Below, one piece after another: positions 42,693-53,401 of a stretch of 64,000 bases of DNA. Positions within the stretch are counted from its first letter, which is position 1, and each line of letters starts with the position of its first letter. A program made the position numbers and the translations under genes. Source of the DNA: Symsagittifera roscoffensis (taxonomy: Eukaryota; Xenacoelomorpha; Acoela; Convolutidae); the NCBI RefSeq assembly GCF_963678635.1, contig NC_087069.1, positions 7,390,633 through 7,454,632 on the forward strand, given 5' to 3'. The notes below the pieces were generated by a model. The model did not search any database. It saw nothing but the letters and a program-made list of their open reading frames with translations, and was not told where the DNA came from.

Positions 42693-43919
42693 AACTTCAT
42701 CAGCTCCGCTACCTCGTGGTTCCTGTGAGCACCTCCAGCCTCAGAGTCCAAGAAGGGATTATACGCCATCACCATTGCTCCAGACACGTACTGATATTTT
42801 CCTTTCTTATTGGGTCTCGAGTACTCCTCTGACGAGGCCAAGTTACGGTGTACATCGGGTTCCTCTTCGAACTTCTTGTTGTACCTCGTCTAGCTTTCTG
42901 TGGCTCTCCAGGGATTGTGTGGAACCATCCTCCTTTTCTATTCCAGTACTCTGATATACGTTCAAGATGACTGTTGAGACTCTCCTTTCCACTGTTTTAC
43001 TTCCGCTTGCTCTTTGGTGACATGCCAAGATGGTGCTGTCAGTCATCATTGACATTATCCATCTCAAGAAACAGGTAGCATCTTTCCTCCTTGCCAGGCT
43101 GAAGCCTGAATTATCTCTGGCAACGTGCTGCATCAGTGCTTGATACACCTCTAGATTCTTGCCTCCCAATTTCAGCTTGTCGTAAGAGGTCAGTGTCTCC
43201 AACTCTATTCCCACCAGGCTCCACGCGAACATTAGTTGTCCTGCAGTTCTAATGAAGGGATTCGCCATCAATGGCGATGCCGATGAGGATGTCCTTATCG
43301 CTTCTTCAAAATGATCCCTTAACAAGTTCTGCCAAGTCCTCTTCAGTTGGCTCCCCAATTCTAGTTTGTTAACCTCAGCCTTTTGCTGGGTGGCCCAATT
43401 ACGTCGCTTGCGTGCCACTCCACTGTCCATCTTCTTTAAGCAGTCTTCCATTTCTTTCAGTGTCTCGAGGGCCACCCACCATGGCCGGGAGGTGTTCCTC
43501 GTTCTATTCCTCTCAAGAGGATCATTCGTTATTTGCTTCCCAGTGGCTTGGTGCCCCTTCGAGACCCATTCCTTGCCGAAATCCACTTCCCATCTCTGTC
43601 TGCTCGTTGAACCTCTTTTTATGTTCGTCTTCTGGGGCCTGAAGTCCTCCTCAGATATCGAATGGGTGGAAACCTCCATTTCCTTCTCCACTTCGAGTGG
43701 TCTTCTGAGCTCAGCGTTGCTCTTGTAGGCCGCGGTCTTGCACCGCGCCAGAACCATGGGCGCCGTCTCTCTCAAGTTTCTCTCAGAGACTGCATCCGCT
43801 GAAGGACTACTCAATCCCTCTACCTCTCTTTTTCTCTGGCGAGATTTCACATCTCTACTTTGGGGTGTTGTCGTTATCATCACGGATTCAACCTCTTTGT
43901 CTCCATCCAATCCTTCCAA
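42629..43919 (-). pseudogene. ORF Y of element B, first half (unknown function)
   Basis: Frames 42843-43919 and 42629-42841 are linked by a shift near 42880. A second shift near 42650 falls in a (GA)n run, typical slippage. The frame is open upstream to about 44010, and no convincing ATG marks the true start. The N-terminal part is basic and Ser/Arg-rich. The middle has LARRKDATCFLRWIMSMMTD and VSGAMVMAYNPFLD, matching C. No known family is seen. Confidence 0.65.
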
Positions 43920-44024
43920 CTCTTGCCTCCCCCCTGCTCGAGCCTTAAGGATATTAGCACTTTTAATTATATTACTAGTCCCAACCTTATCACCTTTTAC
44001 ACCTTCAATTATCTTATCTACAGT

Positions 44025-44864
44025 TTATTGTCTCAGAGTAGAGCTGTCTTTACATTCGTCGTCTCTGGTCGTCGGTTGCGCCCTTTTTAGCTCGACCAGC
44101 TTGCTTAGCAGTTCCTTCCTCGCCTTCTCATCCAGACCTGTTCCCATCAGAAGTGGCTTTCCAAATTTCACCAACGCGTCCCACAGTTCTTCCTTGAAGT
44201 CCTCTAGCGAGGTCTCGCTGTTCACTTCTCGATTGAACTCTCTCAAGAACTCTCGCCAATCGTCCTCATCCAGAGTCCCTAGGAACATGGTCTTATTTCC
44301 CTCGAAGGTATTTTTGTCCCTTTCTTGTGCACTCAAGAGTATCATTCCCATGTTGGAAGTCTCACTCGTCAGTGGCAACTCTAGGTTTTTGCGGGGTGAT
44401 GGTGTCAGAGTTGGAGTGGCGGTGTCTGCCCAATTCTCTTCGCTCAGATCTTTCAACAATTCTTGAGTGGTGAACTCCTCCCCCGATGGCTTTGCTTCTG
44501 GTGTGTTCCCCACTTCCATATCCTCTCCGGCCTCGCTGAGAGTCTCGTCCATACTTTCCTCTCCCGATTCGACCCTTCTTCTCTCAAGAATTCTCCTGAA
44601 TCGATCTTCCACAGGGCCGCTCCTCTTGTCTCCAGGGGTGCCCACCGACAGGGGTGATAGCGTCGCTGGGTCCGATTTCTTATACTCTGTCAGAGCCATG
44701 TACAACTGACCTGCTGCGTCCAGCTCTCTTCCCTCCTGTCTCATCTCCACCTGCTCCAGCCCGTAGGGTGCCCGGTATTTTCTTGTTGCGAACTTCATGT
44801 CGTCCTTCAATGCAATCTGTCCCTCGTTCACGATCATCCTACCATCGTCCCACACCGGGAGCAT
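44025..44864 (-). pseudogene. ORF X of element B, C-terminal piece
   Basis: 280 codons overlapping the previous frame by 31 bp, which marks a shift near 44850. It has an acidic, Pro/Ser-rich stretch and the block MFLGTLDEDDWREF, matching FLGTLPEEEW in C, followed by a helical end. It ends about 100 bp before the ORF Y coding region. Confidence 0.65.
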
Positions 44865-46795
44865 GTTCTCAAATCCCCCTGCTCAAGCGTTCTCAAGACC
44901 TCTCGCACCTCAAACTTTGGGGGCAGCGAGCCTCTCATCTTCTTCGCTTGAGTCGTCCACGAGTTTATCTTCGCCTCACTAGTGTGGAAATAAACTGCCG
45001 CAGTGTAGCCAATGAACAGGGGATCCCAGCCATCAGTGAACCGTTTTTGCAGTTCTTCTGCCGCCGCTCTCGCGAATAGGGATGGGACCACCAGGGGACT
45101 GTTCATTCCCAGGGTCATTCTCCTGACTGTTGGGAACTCGGAAATGGCTGTCGGCAAGATTTCCTTCTCCATTATTGCCTCTAGCTCCCTCTTGACCAGC
45201 TCAAAGCTCTTCTTCCAAGCGGGAATCCTCAAGATCTCCTGTCCACCCGCTGTCAGAGGGTTCAAACTCCAGAACTTGGGATACGTTTCGATGGGGCCCT
45301 CCCGTTTGCCTCCCATCCTTAACTGTAGTTGTCCTCGGAAATTATACACCATCAGCTCTGCATCCTTCACTTTTCCGAAGAGCACCGTATTGCTCATCTG
45401 CGCCCTCAGCACCTCTTGCTGACACCAATTGAGCGCCGTCCCGTCCAGCACACTTATGAGGCTCAAGTGCGTCACGGAATTGCGATACGCGGTCACTAGA
45501 GGATCCGGGAATGCATATGTCACGGCCGGTCCATAAATGCAGGTTACGCCCTCCTCTAGACCCCGGATTACCCCCAATGGGTCCGATCTCATCGCCAGGC
45601 ACAAGTCGGTCAACAAAGGCATGCCACCGTTCACCTTCTTCCATTCCTCTCTCGTCTTTGGATTCTTCTCTTCACCAGTCATATATCGATTCTGCATCAA
45701 GAGGTATTCCACCAGCAGCGTCTTCTGCCCTGCTGCACACTTATAGGAATAAGTGTCGATACTCGAGTGGGCTTTCCTCATCGACAGGGGCTCCCCATAC
45801 TTCATCAGTTGATGAAATGACAACAGTTCACCATGGGTTAGGAGCACCAGTGCCAGATACCCGTCAATCCGGATTGTTTCCACACCTCGACTGAACATGT
45901 ACGCTGGGCCCATGTTGATTAAGTATCTAGGGTAAACCAGGTACAAAGCCAATAGCAGGCTGATGGGCATGCTCAGTATTTCCTGCACAAAGGCTCCAAA
46001 AATCGTCTCTTTTGCACAGAACATTTCAGCCATGAACTCTTTCCCCCAACAAGGACTCAAGAACTTGAGAATCTCATGATCCCTTCTCGTCTTCAACTCG
46101 CCCTTCGCGTGCTCCCTCCAGAATTCTCCGATTGTTACCTCGTTTGCAGCTGTGACGAACCTAGTCACTGTCATCCCCCTATCCTCGGCCACTTCCAGTT
46201 GCTTCTCAAGAAAACTCCAGACTTGTTTCACGAGAGGTGGCGCATTCTCTTTCGTCTTGTCTGTGGCGTTCTCCAGCCGTGGTGTCAGAAATGGCCACCA
46301 GCCGCTCTCTTGCGTCAGTCGATACGCGATCGACTCTAGTTGCTTCTCCGTTTGAGCCACATTTTTTCTTTCATTGCTCGGTCCTCCAGACCTACTGGTG
46401 GAACTCGTGATTGTCACCTCCATGCTTCGAAACCACAAGCTGGCCGTCAAGTGACTTATTACCGGGTGATCGTCCCCGATGACTGGACTGAACTTAAGTT
46501 GTCTGGCGAAGTTTGATATATCTAGCACGAGGACCTCGTCCAATACAATGAGGATGTCTGCTAATCCGTAGAAGCCCCTCAACGCGTGGGATACATCCGC
46601 CCATGCCGCTGCCAGTTCCGACTTTCGGAGCCTCAGGTTCGTTGGTTCCAGCTCTCGATTGGGAGCTGCCATCAGAATCCGCCATTCATTTCCTTCGGCT
46701 ATCAGGATCAAGATTGCGTAAACGAATTGCAGGGCGGGAGGCATGTTCGCGTACCCGGGGGACGTAGTGAACACCACCTTTGTCTTGGACCTCAT
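44834..46795 (-). pseudogene. ORF X of element B, third part: end of SGNH-like domain 2 and unknown region
   Basis: 653 codons. The first 150 residues complete SGNH-like domain 2 (FTTSPGYANMP, then GDDHPVISHL as the block V-like DxxH). The rest is the unknown region shared with C, including GGMPLLTDLCLAMRSDP, YGPAVTYAFPD and DGTALNWC. A hydrophobic run near residues 265-285 (ISLLLALYLVYPRYLI) could span a membrane, but the equivalent stretch in C is only weakly hydrophobic. No family recognised. Confidence 0.7.
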
Positions 46796-47396
46796 TCATT
46801 GCTGCAAATAATGTCTGGATTGCTTCCCAGATTCTTCTCGGTGCTGGTTCGTCGCCCTTTAATTGCTCAAGAAACCCAGTCGCGTGCAAGTGATCATTCA
46901 TCCCCGCAAACAGTAGTGGCTCAGGCTCGCAAGGCATCTCTGATTTTATTGCTACCACCAGGGTCAACATCTGGTTCAGCTCAGCTCCTGGCAATGAGTA
47001 TATCAAAGTCTCTGGCCAGAATAACTTGGGAGACGTCCCCTCGAAGTCTGATCCCGCTACGATGATCACCCTCGCAGCAGCTGGATCTGCTCTATCATAA
47101 ACTGCCAGGGTCTTGGTCAATTGGGTGCTCCCACAGGGTTTCCCGTATATAGGAGCATCCGCCAACCTCGTGCTTTCATAGGCGGCATCTGGCAGTTCCA
47201 TTTCCCTTGGGTTCAACAGTTTATCCACCACCCTTAACTGCGCTGGAGTTTCCAATCTGATCCTGGCAATGCTTGTTCGATGTTTGGGGGGTTCCGCTAT
47301 GAGTCCCGGACTCCCCAGCAACTTGAGCGGCCTGTAATTGACAGGTCCCATGATCGACTTCGTGGGAATCCCGGTCAGTTCCGCTGTCTCCATCAT
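46686..47396 (-). pseudogene. ORF X of element B, second part: SGNH-like domain 2, N-terminal half
   Basis: 236 codons almost identical to the left-edge part of A. It holds VIIVAGSDFEG (block I-like) and LLFAGMNDHLHATG (block III-like). A shift near 46790 separates it from the rest of the domain. In A the same sequence is in frame with SGNH domain 1. Confidence 0.75.
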
Positions 47397-49571
47397 TTTT
47401 GCTCTCGAGAAATGCGTCTCGTGAGCCTTTCTAGTCCACGCACTGATGTCTACTCAAGTCCTCGTGCGACACTCGTTCGATACCCAGAGTTTCCCCTAAC
47501 TCTTGTCTGCATTCCAGGTCTTCCAAGTCCAACTCTCTCACTTTCTCTGGATATCTCAACCGAGTGGTCTCCGCTGGTCTCTCCACCCGCTTACTCTCCG
47601 CCACTACCACTGAGGACACTATCGAACTCTGGGTGTTGATGACGTCACCTCCTCATCCTCCATCGGTACGGCACCTGGAAATCTGGTCTGGTTGCTTCAT
47701 GAGCTGTCTCTAGAATCAACCCTCGGTCCGAAGCGACTGGACAAAGCTCTCGAGGCAAGGAAGGGTGGATTTGGAGGTGGTCCGAATGTGAATTAGGCAG
47801 TCTCCAGCAGCTCCGCCTCTAGCGCGTTTATGTGCCCTTGAAAGACATCATTTAACCATTTCACTCCCCTTGGTCTATCGAAGTGGATTCCATCTGACGA
47901 TGTGTCGTCGGGGAATCCAGCCTATTCCATCTGCTCATCCACATCCAGCAATTCAACCGGGAGGACGCTTCTTTGGTGAATTTGCCTGATCACTTCGTTT
48001 AGGTTCCGTACCTTCGCGTTCATCTCCGTCACGTGCTGATCAGCCTTCATGTTATAGGGGACGGTACATACTGTGAGCAGGACAGGATCCATCTGGATCC
48101 TCAACTCCTCGAGGAGGCAGCTCATCTTGTCGTGCAATCTCGTCACTTTCCTCGCCTCTCCTTTTGACACGTCATTCGTCCCGACCATCAGAGTTACCGT
48201 GTACACTCTCGCCATCCCTAGCATCTCAAGTGTTGCCAATATTTGTGGCGTAGTAGCTCCAGCGAAACTCAAGATCCCCGTCTGCCAGTGCGATTGAATC
48301 CGGGTCAGCACCCGCAACAGGCTGTCCCCTATAATTAGGTGGACTGCACCTTCTGGCACACGAGGTTGCGTGAGGTACTCCACCCAGGCTGCCTCATGGA
48401 AGCAGTCCCTCCTGGCCCTTTGTGCTGAACTCCAATCCAGGCGATTGTGCCTGTGGTACCTGCCTTCTGTATTCTTCTTATAGCTTGAGAACATCACACT
48501 CCTGATCGGTTGCTCCCTCCACGTCGAGGGAAGCTCCCCCCTTGCCGAACTCTCACGACTTCTCAGCTGCAGTCTCTCGTTCAATTCCTTCAGACGCGAT
48601 GAGCTGCCGCTCACCTGACTGCTGCTCGGGACTGAGGTCGGGGTATATCCTGGCAGTGCAACATCCATTAGTGGGCGTATAGGTTGTGTCTCTAGGTCGC
48701 GCAGGGAGGACGTTGACTCAGTCGGTATCCACACTTCCAACTCCTCACTCATGTGTTCTCGAGCCGCGCGATCAAGGTTAAACCGTCCTCTCGCCCTGGG
48801 AGTTTTGTCCACCTCCATCCGTGACTCTGGCCTTGAGCCTGTAACCACTCGCTCCTTGGGCCTGGCTCCCTTTTGCATATCGAGCTCACGTTGTCGTTGC
48901 TGGATTCTCTCCATCTCGGACTTCAGCTGTTCACAATTCGCGGCATTCTCCCGCACCCTTAGTTCCTGCTGGTGTTCGGCCCTCAGCATCTCAAGCATTC
49001 TCCGTGTTTGGTCCCGTTCGATGACCGCCTGGTCCCTCTCTAGCTGAGCCTGGTCTCTATCAAGCTTCGCTTGATCCCGATCAAGGTTCGCCTTGTTCCT
49101 CTCCCTCTGTGTCTTCTCAAGTTCTTTCTTCAGAACACTGAGGTCCGGATACGCCTCTTCTGTCTGCTGTGCTCGCGTCATCGATGGCGTCTTACTCGTG
49201 CTTTGGCCTGCTGATCTTGCTGATGGTCTAATTGGCAGTGGGAACTCCCCTGCGTCATACTCGGTGCTATTACCCAAGCCCGGATTCTTTGCCAAATCGA
49301 AGCCCCTTACTCCCCCATCCACATTCCATGACAGCCATCTGGTTTGCTCTTGGTTGGATATTCCCTCGGTGGTGTAGCCGACCATCAGGACCGCTTCTGT
49401 TGCAGACTCCCTGCATTCACCCTGTTCCTCTAACTGAAGGATGGCGTTCAGCATCACCGCCATTCTCTCATCCACTTGGGTGTAATCCAGATCCCTCAGG
49501 CGTCTGTATAGTTCATCAAGTGTGGGCTTCTTCAGAGCCGCGGGCATGGACTTCCAGATCCTATCGGCCAT
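47397..49571 (-). pseudogene. ORF X of element B, first part: coiled coil and SGNH hydrolase domain 1
   Basis: 549 codons from ATG 49571 to a stop at 47922, then readable sequence with a second stop near 47796 and a shift near 47640. Residues about 145-240 are a coiled coil of RDQAxL repeats. SGNH blocks are GDS (Ser417) and GTND (Asn466); the DGIHFD block lies just beyond the first stop at about 47870-47890. The intact counterpart is element A 1-2766. Confidence 0.85.
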
Positions 49572-50098
49572 TTCTGTGATCTCTAGATGATCTCGAGTTT
49601 CAATCCACTCAACAGCTACCTTACCGACTTGAGAATTAGCTTACCGACTTGAGAGTTACCTTACCGACTCGAGAATTACCTTACCGACTTGGGAACTCGA
49701 GGAATTTCTTTTTGCAAATATCTCTTGCAAGCGTCGATGATCATTAGTTTGTTTAAGACTTTCTTTTCTCTCTTTCACTTGAGTGTGGTTGAATTGTCAA
49801 TTTTGTTTATCAAACCAATCTGAAAATAAAATCCATTTTAAGACTAAGATGTCATGTTCCGAACCTAAACCCCCCTTTTAACATTATAGTTAAAATCTTA
49901 TCCGTTCCATTCTATCTAAAACAATTCAATTGGAAGTTCTCTAAGTGCATGCAGATTCATTTTATGTTTTAGCACCGTCAATTTTCTAAAATTCAATTGT
50001 CATGCCAATTGCGTTTTAAGATCCTTTTACCTGTGCCATGCCCCAATACCCGACTTGAGATCCCTTCATGGCCTACTCGAGACCCCCATGTACCCGAC
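49572..50098 (-). other. pol-ORF X spacer of element B with 20-bp tandem repeat
   Basis: This non-coding spacer includes four copies of TTACCGACTTGAGAATTAGC-like units at 49621-49700 and AT-rich DNA. It aligns with the spacer of A (2767-3288). Confidence 0.75.
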
Positions 50099-50701
50099 TC
50101 AGGCGATGCTCAAGTAGTATTTCTTGTGCAGATGTACTATTATCTCTGTTTCTGCGAAGACCATGTGCAGGATAGCATATAGGTCCCTTGGGCTCAACTT
50201 GCCTCTGTTTGGGTCATAGACCGGCATTGAGACCTCCGTTATCCTTCTTTCAATCATGAAGTCTCGTAATCTTGTTAGTGCTAACATCACGTGTTCAGGG
50301 TTTATTGTATTCCTGTCATTGACCCTCGTCACCAGAAAGCACAGGTACTTGCCTGGGACTTGCGCTACCGATGGGGGAAGCGCCGCCATTCCTCCCAGCC
50401 CCGGTCTCTGTCTGAATAGAAACTCCACGTTCTGGTACTCTCTCTTGAAGTCGGCCTCCAGCCTCGACTTGAAACTCATGTCCGCCGTGATACAGATCGC
50501 GCTAGTCCTGTTTGACAGGATGAAGTCGCTATCCGTTATCATGATGTTTTCCGAGTACTCATTGCGCATTTCAAATTTCGTTTTGAAATCCGACCTATGT
50601 TAGGCTCTGGCTCTTCCTCATCCAGTTCCAATTCGCTTGTTTCTCTCACTTCCTTGAGTTCCTTTATCATCAAATTTTCGGTGTGGGTAAGTCCTACCCC
50701 C

Positions 50702-50713
50702 ACTCCCCGGACA
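50702..50713 (-). promoter_or_regulatory. Internal polypurine-tract-like motif 3, element B
   Basis: The coding strand reads TGTCCGGGGAGT followed by GGGGG, identical to A and C at the matching pol position. Confidence 0.5.
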
Positions 50714-52997
50714 AAAATATTTATCAACATCCCCGTCGATGATGTTGGGTCTGAAATATCCGGCGGAATGTCAAGCGGCCTGTCTGTTGCCGTCCAGCCG
50801 AAGAGAGTGTCCTCTGTTTTCTTGTGTTTTTTCGATGACACGTCGACATGTTGAATGCTTTGCCCTTCGCAGTTTTCGTTCTTGACATCGCGCATCCACT
50901 CTAGTATCCTCAAGTTCGTGTTCTCCCTCCTCTCTATCTCGCTCTGTTCCAGGTCCATCTCCAATTCCGGTGTCAAGTAGTCTTCCTGCGGATAACGTCC
51001 ACCATCATCAATAACCTGCCATTCATCTTCGGCTTCTAGTTCGCCTGCACTCAGTAGTTCATCGCCCAATTTGTCTGGCTGTATCTTATCAATCAAAAAG
51101 TCATCCCCGTACCTGTTGTACCTCATGCCTGTCCGTTTACGATTACCAGTCCTGGTTCCTGGTGGTATTGGTCGATCTGGCTCCATCCGCTTTGGCACCT
51201 CATTTTGCTCCCGTTCGTTCCAGTCCTCCTCTACAAACGACCCTGCTTCAGAGTTCACCTCTATCTTTTCATTGTCGTCCAAACTCAAGTTCTCATTGCC
51301 ATCATTTTTCTCTCTGGTGCCTTTTTCCTTCACTTCACACGCCGGCTCTACCACTAGGTACTCGAGACCTTCCATGTCCTTCGGTATGCACCAGTCCTCT
51401 GGGGACGGGACGTGAGGCTTCAGATTTTCATAATGTGCTGCCCGTCCTTGTTGATGTACTTCCGTTATCTTGAATGGTCCTCTCCACTTCTTGAGTAGTT
51501 TCTTTGTTCCCTTGGGCGCTATGACATTTTGGAAGACCCACACGTACTGGCCCACCTCATATGGCTTTGCCTGTAATATCTTTTCATCATTTTTCTTGCG
51601 TTGTCTCATCCTGCATAGCTCGTTTAGTTCCTGCTGTCTCCTGATCGCTTCTTTCACGTATGCTTGAGGCGACGTCCTTTTCCCTTCGTATTCCGGGTAA
51701 AAGAATGTCAGGGGCATTGCTCTCTCCCTACCCGTTAACATCATGAAAGGACTGATGCCCCTCGTTGAGTGCTGCGTACTGTTGTAGGCCCCTACTACTT
51801 GCGGCAGGTATTTATCCCAGTCCGTCATGTATCTTGAGCAGTATACCCTCAACATATTGACCAAAGTTCTGTTCTGTCTCTCTACCAGCCCATTGGTTTG
51901 GGGATGGTAGGATGTCGAGTGTGCTTGAGCAATCTGCGATCTCTTCATCAATTCTTTTGTCAAGTCTCCCACAAAAGCCTTGCCGTTGTCCGACTGGAAA
52001 GTAATTGGGCAACCGTACCGCGATATCCAATGCGTTATCAGGTGATCACGTGTCTCCTCGGCTGAGGCTGTCTGGCATGGAACCGCTTCCGCCAACTATG
52101 TGAAGTGATCTATAATAACCAGTATCTGGTTATATCCCGACTCCGTCATGCAGATCTTTCGATGGTCTATCTGCACCACCTCGTTGAACTCTGAGCTCTC
52201 AACGGACTTAAGTGGGAACTTCATCTTCCTTGGGTCTTCAACTTGGAAGCCCGCCAGGCAGGCATTCACCCATCTCTCGCAAGCTTTCCTCAAACATGGC
52301 CAATCAAATCTGTGAAGTATTCTTTGTTGCACTTTGTCTATCCCCTGGTGCCCCATCTGATCGTGCGAACTGAATAGCATCACTGTCTGACACAACTGTG
52401 GTAATATGAAGAGATTGTGCTTGTGAAATATCTTCTCCTCATCTTTTCTCTTGCACGCTACCACCCCGTCAGCTGTGTGATAGAGTAAGTCTTTCTTTTC
52501 CTTGTAGAGTTGGCTCAAGATCTGGTAGCTGTCTTTTTCGAGTTCCCATTTCTCCTTGCAACCCGTTCGGATCCATTTGGAGAGGTTACTTGTCATTTTG
52601 TCATTCTTTTGGGCTCTTATCAGGTCCGACAGCCTATATCTCTCCTTGACATGTTCATTTAATGCCATGATCTGTCCATTCATTTCCCCACGGTTGTGGA
52701 TGTCATCATTCAGCTTCACGCATTTCATCATCTTCACAATCTTCATCTCATCTTCTGGCACCAGATTCGTTCTGAAATTTGAGTTGCACGATAGTTCCCT
52801 GAATGGTTTCCTCGAAACCGCAATTCTCTCAAGTTCCTCACCACCTCGTACGTCTTGTACGTCCAGATTGTACGTTCCTGAGGATGGATCTGTTTGTAGT
52901 TCCCTGTCGCGGTGTCTAATCTTCTCTTCCGCCAATATCATGCATAGACTATCCTGATTGTCGCTTGTCTCATCTGAGTCCTCATTCCATTCTTCAC

Positions 52998-53064
52998 ACT
53001 CCCCGGAAAATTTTTCTTCTCCGGTTTCTTTTTCTTCCGCGGACATGGACCACTCCCCGGACTC
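52998..53064 (-). promoter_or_regulatory. Paired internal polypurine-tract-like motifs 1 and 2, element B
   Basis: The coding strand has TTTTCCGGGGAGT (52998-53010) and GAGTCCGGGGAGT (53052-53064), 54 bp apart, in the RNase H-integrase linker. Confidence 0.45.
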
Positions 53065-53401
53065 TTGACCTAGTCCCAGGTGTTCAGCTTCTTCTTTGAA
53101 CGCCACTTTCTTTTTCCTAACCTTGGTCTGCTCCAGAATGCTTTCAAGGATTTTGTCAACTAGTGACTGCACAACATCTTTGCTATCAGTAACGCTTCCT
53201 CTTGAAGAGTCTGCATTGTTCACTGTTTCTTTTCTCCGCAGTATCGTGACTTCCGGTTCCTCTTGACCCTTTTCTTGGAACACGGGCTTATCATCTGATA
53301 GTTTCTCGAGTAACCTCATTAAGTCATCATCTATTCGTGCATCTCCCATTTCTACCTGGTTAAGAGCATAGCCTTTTGCCTTGAACGTCTTACTCACAAT
53401 C

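Noticed and set aside
44834-46795. An envelope-like protein in ORF X based on one hydrophobic run
   Set aside because: The run is weak in C, there is no signal peptide, and no cleavage site or Cys-rich ectodomain is apparent.
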